From Plantibacter auratus (GTDB lineage Bacteria; Actinomycetota; Actinomycetes; Actinomycetales; Microbacteriaceae), in contig NZ_JBOBFV010000002.1 in NCBI RefSeq assembly GCF_050587365.1, positions 930,001 through 994,000 of the forward strand: 64,000 nucleotides of DNA, given 5' to 3'. Each line of letters starts with the position of its first letter. The stretch's first letter is position 1. The notes under the pieces are model-generated. The model searched no databases, had not been told where the DNA came from, and worked only from the letters and a program-made list of their open reading frames with translations. Below, piece after piece: positions 8,733-17,784 of the stretch. The translations under genes and the position numbers were made by a program.

Positions 8733-10738
8733 CGCGTGCGGTCCTCTCTGATGACGCGCACGGCGCCGGCTGGCACGCGTGCGATGGAGTCGACGGGTTC
8801 GCCGGTGACGAGCTCGCGCCCGCTGGCCGGCAGCTCGACGTCGTTCGTCGAGTGGTTGATGAGGAAGAGGTAGCTCCGTCCCTCATCGGCGCGGCGGACG
8901 ACCTCGAGGCCCGGCTGGTCCGGATCACCCTGTGCCAGCGCCCCGGCCCCCGCGGCTGCGTCGCGGAGCACCTCGTCGAGTGCGCCGGCGTCCAGGTTCG
9001 TCGCGAGGTACCAGGCGTCGCCGCCACCCGCGATGCGGTTGCGCGTGATGGCCGGGCGACCGGCCGACGGGCCGTCGGCGAAGGAGTCGACGACCTCGGC
9101 GCCGCGGGCGCGGGTCCGCTCGGACCAGGCAGTCGCGGTCCGGCCCGACGCGAGCGTCAGCACCTGGCCGGGGAGGACGGGGGCGAACTCCTCGACGTTG
9201 ACGCCGAGCAGCTCGCGGAACGCACCGGGGTAGCCGCCGGGGCGGACCCGGTCCTCCTCGTCGGCGATCCCGCTGAAGAACGTGACGACGGCGTGCCCAC
9301 CGGCCGCGACGAAGTCCGAGACGACCGCGGCCTCGCTGTCGCGCACCAGGTACAGGTTCGGGACGACGACGAGCCGGTAGGCGGAGAGGTCGGCGCCCGG
9401 ACGCACGACGTCGACGGTGTGACCCAGACGACGCAGCGACGCGTGGACCGCGTGGACCTGCGAGAGGTGGTCGATCGCGTGGGTCGGGCGGCTCTCGCCG
9501 TCGGCCGCCCACCAATTCTCCCAGGAGAAGAGGAGGGCGACATCGGCCTGGACGCGCGTGCCGGTGATCTCGTCGAGTCGGTCGAGCGTGCCGCCCAGCT
9601 CGACGACCTCGCGCCACACGTCGGAGTCGGTGCCCGCGTGCGGCAGGAGGGCCGAGTGGAACTTCTCCGAGCCCTGCAGCGACGCGCGCCACTGGAAGAA
9701 GCAGATCGCCTCCGCGCCCTTCGCGACATGCGTGAGGGAGTTCCGGGTCATCTCGCCCGGTGCCTTCGCGAGGTTCTGCGGCTGCCAGTTGACCGCACCG
9801 GTGGACTGCTCCATGAGCAACCACGCACCGCCACTCGCGAGACCGCGCGTGAGGTCGCTTGCGAACGCGAGTTCGGCCGTGGGGTCCGGGAGGCGGTTGT
9901 CGAGGTAGTGGTCGTTGGCGACGACGTCCATCTCGGGCGCCCACTGCCAGTAGTCGAGGTTCCGGATGTGCGCGGTGACCATGAAGTTCGTCGTGACGGG
10001 TACGGAGCTGTGGCGGCGCAGGACCTCGAGCTCGGCCCGGTAGTAGCCGAGGAGCTCGTCGGAGGAGAAGCGGTGGAAGTCGATGACCTGGCTCGGGTTC
10101 CGGCTCGACAGGGTCAGGCGCGGCGGCAGGATCTCGGCGAAGTCGCTGTACTGCTGACTCCAGAACGACGTGCCCCACGCGGTGTTCAGACGCTCGATCG
10201 TCTCGTAGCGGGCGCGGAGCCAGCCCCGGAAGGCCTCGGCACTCTCGTCGTCGTAGCAGAGCGCGTTGTGGCAGCCGAGTTCGTTCGACACGTGCCAAAG
10301 CTCGACGGCGGGGTGAGCGCCGTAGCGCTCGGCGACGCGCTCGACGAGTTCGAGGGCGTAGCGACGGAAGACCGCAGACGACGGACACCAGGCCTGGCGA
10401 CCGCCGGGGAAGCGCGTCGTCCCGTCCTCGGTCTCGGGGAGGATCTCCGGGTGCCGGAACGTCAGCCACGGTGGGGCCGATGCGGTGCCGGTGCCGAGGT
10501 TGACCCGGATGCCGGCCTCGTGGAGCAGGTCGAGGATCTCGTCGAGCCCGGCGAAGTCGAACTCCCCCGGCCGTGGCTCGAGGTGCGACCAGCCGAAGAT
10601 GTTGAGGGCGACGAGGTCGACGCCTGCCTCCTGCATGAGGGCGACGTCTTCGCGCCAGACGGACCGATCCCACTGCTCGGGGTTGTAGTCGCAGCCGTAG
10701 GCGATGCCGTCGTGGCTGAACGTGGGGGTCGTGCTCAT
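8729..10738 (-). CDS. Beta-galactosidase, glycoside hydrolase family 42
   Basis: A cytoplasmic enzyme of 669 residues hydrolysing terminal beta-galactosides. GH42 hallmarks: YGCDYNPEQW near the N-terminus, acid/base Glu153 in WHVSNELGCHN, nucleophile Glu310 in LLMEQSTGAVNWQ, then the trimerisation and C-terminal domains. The start is the ATG preceded by GGAAGG; an upstream TTG frame extension crosses the promoter. First gene of the operon, facing a LacI regulator gene. The mix of GH42 and GH36 suggests a substrate with both beta- and alpha-linked galactose or several galactosides. Confidence 0.95.
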   Translation of the reverse strand: MSTTPTFSHDGIAYGCDYNPEQWDRSVWREDVALMQEAGVDLVALNIFGWSHLEPRPGEFDFAGLDEILDLLHEAGIRVNLGTGTASAPPWLTFRHPEILPETEDGTTRFPGGRQAWCPSSAVFRRYALELVERVAERYGAHPAVELWHVSNELGCHNALCYDDESAEAFRGWLRARYETIERLNTAWGTSFWSQQYSDFAEILPPRLTLSSRNPSQVIDFHRFSSDELLGYYRAELEVLRRHSSVPVTTNFMVTAHIRNLDYWQWAPEMDVVANDHYLDNRLPDPTAELAFASDLTRGLASGGAWLLMEQSTGAVNWQPQNLAKAPGEMTRNSLTHVAKGAEAICFFQWRASLQGSEKFHSALLPHAGTDSDVWREVVELGGTLDRLDEITGTRVQADVALLFSWENWWAADGESRPTHAIDHLSQVHAVHASLRRLGHTVDVVRPGADLSAYRLVVVPNLYLVRDSEAAVVSDFVAAGGHAVVTFFSGIADEEDRVRPGGYPGAFRELLGVNVEEFAPVLPGQVLTLASGRTATAWSERTRARGAEVVDSFADGPSAGRPAITRNRIAGGGDAWYLATNLDAGALDEVLRDAAAGAGALAQGDPDQPGLEVVRRADEGRSYLFLINHSTNDVELPASGRELVTGEPVDSIARVPAGAVRVIREDRTR

Positions 10739-10750
10739 GGTGCCTTCCGC

Positions 10751-10772
10751 GATCTGTGAACGTGCACAGATC
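10751..10772. promoter_or_regulatory. LacI-type operator 1 of the galactoside operon
   Basis: Palindrome GATCTGTG-N6-CACAGATC, located in the 5' untranslated region 13 nt before the beta-galactosidase start. It shares the core CTGTGAACGT-CACAG with operator 2, centred 46 bp away. Confidence 0.75.
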
Positions 10773-10798
10773 GAAGAGCGACAACTCCACGTTGAGAG

Positions 10799-10816
10799 TC
10801 TGTGAACGTACACAGA
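10799..10816. promoter_or_regulatory. LacI-type operator 2 of the galactoside operon
   Basis: Palindrome TCTGTG-N6-CACAGA. It overlaps the -10 hexamer of the operon promoter, so bound repressor would block RNA polymerase directly. The 46-bp spacing to operator 1 could allow cooperative binding or a small loop. Confidence 0.75.
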
Positions 10817-10843
10817 GTAGGCGTGCGTTTCTGAATCTGTCAA
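10814..10843 (-). promoter_or_regulatory. Promoter of the galactoside operon
   Basis: Minus-strand TTGACA (10838-10843), 18-nt spacer, TACTCT (10814-10819). A consensus -35 with a weaker -10 that overlaps operator 2. Confidence 0.7.
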
Positions 10844-10889
10844 CACGGAGCCCGCCGAGGGCCGCCCGGACCGGCGCTAGGGTGGAGCC

Positions 10890-11912
10890 GTGACCCCTCC
10901 GCCGACCCGACGCAAACGAGCGACGGTGCACGATGTCGCCGTCGAAGCCGGCGTCTCCCGGGGCACGGTCAGCCGGGTCGTCAACGGCGAGCGGTACGTG
11001 TCGGCTGAAGCGCGCGAGGCGATCGAGGCCGCCATCGAGAAGGTCGGCTACGTGCCGAACACGGCCGCCCGGAACCTCGTCATGCAGCGCACCCAGGCCG
11101 TCGGATTCGTCGTCCACGAGCCGCACAGCCTGTTCGTCGACGACCCCAACATCGGCAACATCCTGCTCGGGGCGAACGAGGCCCTGTCACAGGCCGACCA
11201 CCAGCTCGTCTGTCTGGTCGTCGACTCCGAGCGCGACACCGACCGCATCACCCGGTACCTCTCGGGCGGCTTCGTCGACGGGGTGATCATGGTGTCCGCG
11301 CGCCAGAACGACCCGATCACGCGCGTCATCGAACGCCTCGGCCTCCCGGCGACCTTCGTGGGCCACCCGCCCGACCTCCGTGAGCTCCCCTTCGTCGGGA
11401 TCGACAACCGGTCGGCATCGGCCGACATCACGGGTGAGCTGATCGGTGCCGGCCGACGGCACATCGGCATGATCGCGGCAGCCCTCGACCGGGACTCCGG
11501 CTCCGACCGACTCGCCGGGTTCCGCGATGCGCTCGGCGACCGCTTCGACGACCGACTCGTCGTGGAGGTCCCGCTCTACTCGCACCAGGACGGCTTCGCC
11601 GGCATGTCGGAGCTGCTGCGCCGGGAGTCGGCCGTCGACGGGGTGTTCGCGGCTTCGGACGCCGTCGCGGCCGGAGCACTCGAAGCCCTCCGAGCGGCAG
11701 GGCGGAGTGTGCCGGAGGACGTGTCGGTCGTCGGCTTCGACGACTCGGCGTGGGCGCTCCGTTGCCACCCGCCGCTCACCACCGTGCACCAGCCGGCGGC
11801 GGCCGTCGGTCAGCGCGCGGCGGAGGTGCTCCTCGCGCAGCTCCGGGGCGAGACGATCTCGCCTGTCGGCTCGTTCGTCCCCACGTCGATCGTGCGTCGC
11901 GGGAGCGTCTGA
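10890..11912 (+). CDS. LacI family regulator of the galactoside operon
   Basis: A 340-residue repressor: N-terminal helix-turn-helix (ATVHDVAVEAGVSRGTVSRV) and hinge, then a periplasmic-binding-protein-like effector domain (VVGFDDSAWA, LTTVHQPAAAVG). It is divergent from the beta-galactosidase operon and most likely binds the two CTGTGAACGT palindromes there, released by a galactoside. The GTG is 6 nt after a TAGGGT -10 hexamer (10878-10883), so the mRNA is probably leaderless. Confidence 0.93.
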   Translation: MTPPPTRRKRATVHDVAVEAGVSRGTVSRVVNGERYVSAEAREAIEAAIEKVGYVPNTAARNLVMQRTQAVGFVVHEPHSLFVDDPNIGNILLGANEALSQADHQLVCLVVDSERDTDRITRYLSGGFVDGVIMVSARQNDPITRVIERLGLPATFVGHPPDLRELPFVGIDNRSASADITGELIGAGRRHIGMIAAALDRDSGSDRLAGFRDALGDRFDDRLVVEVPLYSHQDGFAGMSELLRRESAVDGVFAASDAVAAGALEALRAAGRSVPEDVSVVGFDDSAWALRCHPPLTTVHQPAAAVGQRAAEVLLAQLRGETISPVGSFVPTSIVRRGSV

Positions 11913-11914
11913 GC

Positions 11915-11944
11915 CCGTTCATCCGCCCGAATTCGCGCGAACGG
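11915..11944. terminator. Hairpin between convergent genes
   Basis: CCGTTC (11915-11920) pairs with GAACGG (11939-11944), with a near-palindromic interior around CGAATTCG. Lies between the LacI regulator gene and a convergent small gene. Confidence 0.45.
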
Positions 11945-11960
11945 ACGCCGGTCGATCAGG

Positions 11961-12242
11961 TCAGACGGGTGGCGACGGCAGTCTGATCGCGGCGCGCTTG
12001 GCCTCGTCGAAGGTGTCCACGTGGACCCACTCGGGTGGGCTCGGCGCCACGATGAGGACGTCGTAGCCGGAGCCCTGTGCCTCGACGTAGGCGAGACAGC
12101 AGTCTGGCGATGAGGGATCGGCGTCGTTCGAGATCCGCCATTGGCGGTTGCCGATCGGAACGACATGGTGTCGGTCGGTCGCGTCTCGCTGCGGGGCAAA
12201 GGGCGGCTCGAGCGACACTGCTGGAGCATGCTTCGTGACCAT
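11961..12242 (-). CDS. Hypothetical protein, 93 aa
   Basis: Small soluble protein with an adjacent Cys pair (PDCCLAYVEA) and an acidic/aromatic second half (PPEWVHVDTFDEA). I recognise no family. It runs convergent to the LacI regulator gene and starts at an ATG; longer in-frame readings in another frame overlap the regulator and are rejected. Codon composition is typical of the neighbourhood. Confidence 0.55.
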   Translation of the reverse strand: MVTKHAPAVSLEPPFAPQRDATDRHHVVPIGNRQWRISNDADPSSPDCCLAYVEAQGSGYDVLIVAPSPPEWVHVDTFDEAKRAAIRLPSPPV

Positions 12243-12328
12243 GACCTCAGGCTACGTCGGCGCACGGACCGGTCCACGAGGCTTGACTTCACAGGTTCAC
12301 GGCGACGCGCCGTGCGGTGGGAAGACGG

Positions 12329-13234
12329 TCAGCGCGGTGGCCGGCGCGAGGTCTCGAGCCCCAGCAGGATGAGCGCGACGACGATCGGGCCGTAGACGAA
12401 CCCGTCGGCGAGCGTCAGTGATTCGCCGAGGAGGAGGACCGCCACGAGGACCAGCAGCACCGGTTCCAGGTAGCTGAGCAGTCCGAAGACACCGAACGAC
12501 AGCAGGCGACTCGCGCCGAGGTACAGCACGAGGGCGACGCCACCGATCACCCCGAGGAGCACGATCCCCCAGCCCAGCTGCGGGCGCGCGGCCAGGATGG
12601 CGAGTGAGGACGGTTGCAGCGCCAGCACGATTGCGACGGGGACGAGGACCGCCAGCTCGAAGCAGAACGCACCGATCGAGTCGAGCCCGGCTCGGCGCCG
12701 GATCGCGAAGTACACCGGGTAGCCGAGGGCGACCGCGATGGTCGCCCAGGACAACCCACCGGCCACGACGATCGCGGCGGTGACGCCGATGGCGGCTGCG
12801 GCGACCGCAGCGATCCGGAGCGGTGCGAGTCGCTCCCGATGCAGGACGACGCCGACCACGACCATCGCCAGCGGCATCAGGAGGTAGCCGAGCGCGAGTT
12901 CGAGCCCGTGCCCCGTCTGCGGTGCCCAACCGAAGAGCCACAGTTGCAGGGACAACAGGAGCCCGTCGACCACGACCACGAGGACGAGGAGCGGACGACG
13001 CGCGAGACGGACCGCGATATCGCGGACGTCCCGCCACCACCCGAACACGACGATGAGCGTCGCGAGCACCGGCACCGTCGCGATCACGCGCCAGGCGAAG
13101 ATCTCGTTCGCTCCGAACGGCTCCAGCAGCGGTGGCAGGAAGAACAGCGCCGCGAACAGGAACGAGGCGACGACGGAGACGAGGACCCCGCGGGGCATCG
13201 TCTCGCGATACTCAGGGGGAAGGGCGGCCGTCAC
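12329..13234 (-). CDS. RarD-like EamA/DMT superfamily transporter
   Basis: A 301-residue integral membrane protein with about ten helices in two EamA halves. The opening (GVLVSVVASFLFAALFF, then NEIFAWRVIAT) is the pattern of RarD-type permeases. Members export or import small metabolites; the substrate cannot be told from sequence. A single-gene unit, about 100 nt after its nearest upstream neighbour on the other side. Confidence 0.85.
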   Translation of the reverse strand: MTAALPPEYRETMPRGVLVSVVASFLFAALFFLPPLLEPFGANEIFAWRVIATVPVLATLIVVFGWWRDVRDIAVRLARRPLLVLVVVVDGLLLSLQLWLFGWAPQTGHGLELALGYLLMPLAMVVVGVVLHRERLAPLRIAAVAAAAIGVTAAIVVAGGLSWATIAVALGYPVYFAIRRRAGLDSIGAFCFELAVLVPVAIVLALQPSSLAILAARPQLGWGIVLLGVIGGVALVLYLGASRLLSFGVFGLLSYLEPVLLVLVAVLLLGESLTLADGFVYGPIVVALILLGLETSRRPPR

Positions 13235-13264
13235 GGGTCCTCACCCTATCGTCGCGCGGGCAGC

Positions 13265-13777
13265 TCAGCTCGCGGCCGACTGGGCGGCCAGGACGAGGGC
13301 CTCGGCTTCGCGACGTTCGTCCTCCGTCAGCTCCGAGTAGCCCGATTCCATGAACTGATCGGTCTTCGGCTTCAGCATGGAGTATCGGAACTCGATCGAC
13401 GGGTGTCCGGTCGTCAGGTCCTCCGCGAACGCGGCGTAGCCGTTGCGGCGGTAGCCCCTGATGCTCGGACCATCCCGCAGGGCGATGCGGAAGCTCTGGG
13501 CTGTCCAGCTCGGTCCGATCGAGGTGACGTCGTCGATACGGACGACGCGGGAGCGGAAGGCCGTGTACGCCACCAGGTGCTCATCGAGCACGACGATCCG
13601 GTGTGCCGTCACGACGAGGGTGTTCCATGCCACGGCTGCGAGGACGACGAAGGCCACGACCAGGACCGGTACCGCTGACACCAGTTTGTCCTTCGGAATC
13701 ACGAGGAAGAGGAAGAGCGGCGCCACACAGAGCATGAACACCTGCGCCTTCAAGCCGAACGCGGGAACGTACTTCAT
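13265..13777 (-). CDS. Membrane protein with bacterial PH-like domain
   Basis: A 170-residue protein: two N-terminal membrane helices (about residues 9-26 and 31-52) followed by a beta-rich region (VVTAHRIVVLDEHLVAY...) that looks like a bPH/YdbS-type domain, and an acidic helix at the end. The ATG at 13777 is favoured over an upstream start that would add a low-complexity Arg/Pro tail. Function unknown. Confidence 0.7.
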   Translation of the reverse strand: MKYVPAFGLKAQVFMLCVAPLFLFLVIPKDKLVSAVPVLVVAFVVLAAVAWNTLVVTAHRIVVLDEHLVAYTAFRSRVVRIDDVTSIGPSWTAQSFRIALRDGPSIRGYRRNGYAAFAEDLTTGHPSIEFRYSMLKPKTDQFMESGYSELTEDERREAEALVLAAQSAAS

Positions 13778-13817
13778 GCGTCGCCTTCCGTCGCCAGGTG
13801 CATCATTTCGCCCATCC

Positions 13818-14906
13818 TCACCAGGTGTACGGGTCGAAGGTCCACGTGCCGTCGGTCGACAACACGACGGCACCGTCCACCCACACCTCGCAGTCCTCCG
13901 CGGTCACGATGCCGTATTCGCCCGACGCCGAGGCGAACGCGGCGAGGAAGTCGGCACTGCCCCGACGGGTGGTGGTCACGAGGAACCCCGCCGTCGCGGA
14001 GTACTCCGAGAACTCGAACTCGGGACCACGGGTCAACAGCCAGGTGACGCCCGACATCTCGTCGCCCTCCGAATTGTCGATCGCGATGGAGCAGCCCTCG
14101 GGTTCATAGGACGTCGATGCGATGCAGGCGTCCACGTACGCGCGGACCGCAGCGGTCGCCCCTTCCTGCCCGAGCGCCGTCAGTGTCGGGTACAGATACG
14201 CCGTCGGCCTGCCGTCCCATTCGGCCTCCACGCTGGGCACCTCGAAGTCGAAGAAGCCGGTGGTCGAGTCGGCCGCGATGTCGTACTTCCCCGGTCCGAC
14301 GACGTAGACCGTCGTCTCATCCACCGTGCCCACGTGCTCGCCTCCGACGGAGAGGTCCAGCGCACCGAACCTGACCGTGGGCACCGAGACGGTCGGCAGG
14401 CTCGCCGGTTCGATGCGCCACGCACTGAACCACAGGAAGCCGGACGGCTGTGCGCGCAGCGTGAACGCCGTTGTCTGCCGTTCACCGCCGCGCTCGAACG
14501 CCACGTCGACCGTGGCGACCCCGTTCTCGGTCCGGGTCGCTCCGACGCGATAGGCCGTCGGGCGGTCGGTCGCGAGCGCGTACCGCTCATCGGTCAGGAG
14601 GTCGACGCTGTAGCCGAGTTCGGCGGCGGCGGCAACGGTCCCGTCCATCGCGACGGCCCGTTCGAGGTGCCCGTCCTCCAGTGCGTCGAGATACGGCTGC
14701 AGCATCACCGACGGTGCCGTGGCCGCCGTCAGCGACACCGACGCGCCGACCACCCAGGCCGCGGCGACGACGACCGTGGCGGCGATGACACCGCCGAAAG
14801 CGACCGGACGCAGTCGGTGCGACGGCGAAGCGACGGGGGCGGCGCTGACGCCGCGGGTGACTGGTTCAGCGGTGTCGGCCGCGCTGACGGTCGGGTCCTC
14901 GTGCAC
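13818..14906 (-). CDS. Single-pass membrane protein with large extracellular part
   Basis: A 362-residue protein with a short Pro/Ala cytoplasmic tail, one membrane helix (about residues 36-60) and an exterior domain of some 300 residues rich in Thr/Ser and beta-strand-like patterns, including a central GKYDIAADS motif and a few Cys. It resembles the hypothetical wall-associated proteins common in Microbacteriaceae; no named domain recognised. GTG start with AAGGATG upstream. Confidence 0.7.
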   Translation of the reverse strand: MHEDPTVSAADTAEPVTRGVSAAPVASPSHRLRPVAFGGVIAATVVVAAAWVVGASVSLTAATAPSVMLQPYLDALEDGHLERAVAMDGTVAAAAELGYSVDLLTDERYALATDRPTAYRVGATRTENGVATVDVAFERGGERQTTAFTLRAQPSGFLWFSAWRIEPASLPTVSVPTVRFGALDLSVGGEHVGTVDETTVYVVGPGKYDIAADSTTGFFDFEVPSVEAEWDGRPTAYLYPTLTALGQEGATAAVRAYVDACIASTSYEPEGCSIAIDNSEGDEMSGVTWLLTRGPEFEFSEYSATAGFLVTTTRRGSADFLAAFASASGEYGIVTAEDCEVWVDGAVVLSTDGTWTFDPYTW

Positions 14907-15063
14907 CGGGCATCCTTCGATTCCGGGTCGCAGGGAGGAGCTGCCGTCCCGGAACCCGCAGCGCCTCGCGCATCGGGACGGACGTGGCGGAGGACCGCAC
15001 GCGTTCGAGGCAGCACCGCATCATCTCACCTCACAGCCGCTGAGCACCAGATGCCGCCGCCGC

Positions 15064-16305
15064 TCACCAGTCGTGGACGGTGCCGTCCGTCAGCCGGTTC
15101 ACCGGCAGGTACGCCTTCGTGTACTCGAATGCGGCGGCCGCGTCCTCGTCGAGTTCGACGCCGAGGCCGGGCTGCTCGCCGGGGTGCAGGAAGCCGTCGT
15201 CGAAGGTGAAGGAGGTCTGGAACACCTCGAGGGTCTGCTCGTTGTGCGGCATGTACTCCTGGATCCCGAAGTTGTGGATGGCGAGGTCGAGGTGCAGCGC
15301 TGCGGCCATCCCGATGGGCGAGATGTCGGTGGGGCCGTGGATGCCGGAACGGATCCCGTAGATCGCCGCGAAGTCGAGCAGCTTCTTCATCGCCGTGATG
15401 CCACCGGTGTGCGTCACCGCGGAGCGCACATAGTCGATGAGGCGCTCGGTGATGAGGGTCTGGTAGTCGTACACCGAGTTGAAGACCTCGCCGATGGCCA
15501 GCGGCGTGGTCGAGTGCTGGCGGACGAGTCGCAGGGCGGTCTGGTCCTCCCCCGGTGTGCAGTCCTCGAGCCAGAAGAGCTTGTACGGCTCGATGTCCTT
15601 CGCGAACCGGGCAGCCTCGATCGGCGACATGCGGTGGTGTCCGTCATGCAGGATCCGGAGGCCCGTCCCGAAGTCCTCGCGGATCCGTTCGAAGACGCCC
15701 GGCATGTGCGCGAGGTAGCCGGCAGTGTCCCAGGACTCCTCGATCGGTGCCGTGGCTGCCGAGCCGTCCGCCGCGCGCTTCGCCGGCTCGTAGTCGTAGC
15801 GGACACCGGGCCCTGAGGCGGACACCCCGTAGACCTGCCCGAGCCCCGGTACACCGGTCTGGACCCGCACCGCGGTGAACCCGAGCTCCTGGTACCCGGT
15901 GATCGCGTTGGCGAGCGCCTGGTAGTCCGTCCCCGAGGCGTGGGCGTACGCCCGGATCCCTGATCGGCTCGCCCCGCCGAGCAGCTGGTACAACGGCACC
16001 CCGGCCTTCTTGGCCTTGATGTCCCAGAGCGCCATGTCCACCGCGGCGATGGCCGCCATCGTGACGGGGCCGCGCCGCCAGTACGGTCCGCGGTACAGGT
16101 ACTGCCAGGTGTCCTCGATGCGGTCCTCGTCGCGACCGATCAGCATCGACGCGACGTGGTCGCCGAGGTACGAAGCGACGGCGAGTTCGCGTCCGTTGAG
16201 GGTCGCGTCGCCCCAGCCCACGACGCCGTCGCTGGTGGTGATCTTCAGGGTGACGAAGTTCCGGCCGGGACTCGTCACGATGACGTCCGCGCGTTCGATG
16301 CTCAT
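15064..16305 (-). CDS. manD: D-mannonate dehydratase family (enolase superfamily, ManD/RspA)
   Basis: Cytoplasmic Mg-dependent dehydratase, 413 residues, turning D-mannonate into 2-keto-3-deoxygluconate. Visible metal ligands: Asp221 and His223 in LHDGHHR, Glu247 in WLEDCTP, Glu273 in AIGEVFN, with His323 in SGIHGPTD. Arg147 and Tyr159, the base pair typical of ManD, are in place. The family also contains low-activity RspA-type members used in L-gulonate/L-idonate pathways; the neighbours (RspB-like dehydrogenase, fructuronate reductase) make that reading possible. Fourth gene of the block. Confidence 0.9.
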   Translation of the reverse strand: MSIERADVIVTSPGRNFVTLKITTSDGVVGWGDATLNGRELAVASYLGDHVASMLIGRDEDRIEDTWQYLYRGPYWRRGPVTMAAIAAVDMALWDIKAKKAGVPLYQLLGGASRSGIRAYAHASGTDYQALANAITGYQELGFTAVRVQTGVPGLGQVYGVSASGPGVRYDYEPAKRAADGSAATAPIEESWDTAGYLAHMPGVFERIREDFGTGLRILHDGHHRMSPIEAARFAKDIEPYKLFWLEDCTPGEDQTALRLVRQHSTTPLAIGEVFNSVYDYQTLITERLIDYVRSAVTHTGGITAMKKLLDFAAIYGIRSGIHGPTDISPIGMAAALHLDLAIHNFGIQEYMPHNEQTLEVFQTSFTFDDGFLHPGEQPGLGVELDEDAAAAFEYTKAYLPVNRLTDGTVHDW

Positions 16306-16335
16306 GAGGTTCCTTTCGAGGAGGTCGGGTGCCGG

Positions 16336-17727
16336 TCAGATGGCGTCGCGCGGGTCGGTGAGGTCCCGACCGGCGACCTCAGGCATCCAGATGGACGCGA
16401 CCAGGGCGCAGAGGGTGAAGACGCCGAGCATGATGATGATCGGGATGAACGAACCGGTGGCGGCGGACACCCAGGCGGCGGCGATGACGGGGCCAGCGCC
16501 GGTCGCGACGATCGCGGCGATCTCCCGGGCCATCGCGGTGTAGGTGTAGCGGTTCCGCGCGCCGAAGAGCTCCGGCAGGGTCAGGTTCTCGAGCGACGCG
16601 AAGCTCATCACGGCCAGGTTGTGCAGGACGACGTAGCCGACGAACACCTGGACGGTGTCCTTGCTGTGGATCATGAGCATGGTCGGGACGATGATGATGA
16701 GCGCGATGATCGCCCACACCATGTACATGCGCTTCCGTCCGTACCGGTCACCGAGCCAACCGGAGAGCGGCACGGTGATGAAGGCGACGAGCGAGGAGAC
16801 GATGACGGCGTTCACACCGATCGACCGGTCCAGCAGCAGGACGACGGTGATGTAGCTGATGAGGTAGGTCTGGACGAGTCCCGAGTTGCCGGCCTGACCG
16901 AACCGCAGCAGGAGCGCGATGCTGAACGCCTTGATCGGCTTGCGGTTCATGGCCTCGAGGGTGCGGAGGTTGCCGGTCTCGGTCGCGAGGGCGATGGTCT
17001 CCTGCTTGGTGAGCGCCTTGCCGTCGACGACGTCGTCGCGCTCCTCGAAGACCGGGCTCTCCTTGAGGTTGAAACGGACCCAGACCGCGAAGAGCATGAT
17101 CACGACGCTGCCGATGAAGGGGATGCGCCAGGCCCAGGCGATGACCTCGTCCTCGCTGAACGCCAGGAGCAGACCGGCCCACAGCGCGGAGGCGAGCAGG
17201 GTGCCGCAGTTGGTCCCGAGCGCCACGAGCGACGCGATGATGCCGCGGCGCTTGGCCGGGGCGTACTCGGCGAGCATGACGCCGGCGCCCGAGATCTCGG
17301 CACCGGCTCCGAAGCCCTGCGCGATCCGCAGGAGGACCAGCAGGATCGGCGCGAGGATGCCGACCTGCGAGTAGGTCGGCAGGAATCCGATGAGCGTCGT
17401 CGACAGGCCCATGAGCAGGATCGTGTAGAAGAGGACCTTGGTCCGGCCGGTCTTGTCGCCGAGCCGGGCGAAGAAGAACGCGCCGACCGGACGGGCGACG
17501 TAGCCGACCCCGTACGTCGCCATCGCGGCGACGACGGCCATGGCCGGGTCCTCGTTGGAGAAGAAGAGGTCGGCGAACACGAGCGCGGCGGCCAGCGAGT
17601 AGAGCTGGTAGTCCATGAACTCGAGCGCGGTGCCGAGCCACCCGGAGATGGCGGCCCGGACGAGGTCGCGGACGGATCGGCTCGCGGTGGGGTCGCCGGT
17701 GGCGACGGACGACTTGGGTTCTGACAT
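16336..17727 (-). CDS. MFS transporter, metabolite:H+ symporter (MHS) type
   Basis: A 463-residue, 12-helix carrier. It opens with the MHS-type signature (GWLGTALEFMDYQLY) and has the loop 2-3 motif GDKTGRTKVL. MHS members take up organic and sugar acids with protons; placed between a mannonate dehydratase and sugar-acid dehydrogenases, it is likely the uptake system for the hexuronate or aldonate used by this block. It lies 30 nt before manD in the direction of transcription. Confidence 0.88.
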   Translation of the reverse strand: MSEPKSSVATGDPTASRSVRDLVRAAISGWLGTALEFMDYQLYSLAAALVFADLFFSNEDPAMAVVAAMATYGVGYVARPVGAFFFARLGDKTGRTKVLFYTILLMGLSTTLIGFLPTYSQVGILAPILLVLLRIAQGFGAGAEISGAGVMLAEYAPAKRRGIIASLVALGTNCGTLLASALWAGLLLAFSEDEVIAWAWRIPFIGSVVIMLFAVWVRFNLKESPVFEERDDVVDGKALTKQETIALATETGNLRTLEAMNRKPIKAFSIALLLRFGQAGNSGLVQTYLISYITVVLLLDRSIGVNAVIVSSLVAFITVPLSGWLGDRYGRKRMYMVWAIIALIIIVPTMLMIHSKDTVQVFVGYVVLHNLAVMSFASLENLTLPELFGARNRYTYTAMAREIAAIVATGAGPVIAAAWVSAATGSFIPIIIMLGVFTLCALVASIWMPEVAGRDLTDPRDAI

Positions 17728-17784
17728 GAGGTACTCCTTCGGACCTACGGGATGCAGCGGAAGTGGGTGTGTGCGGTGGGTGGC

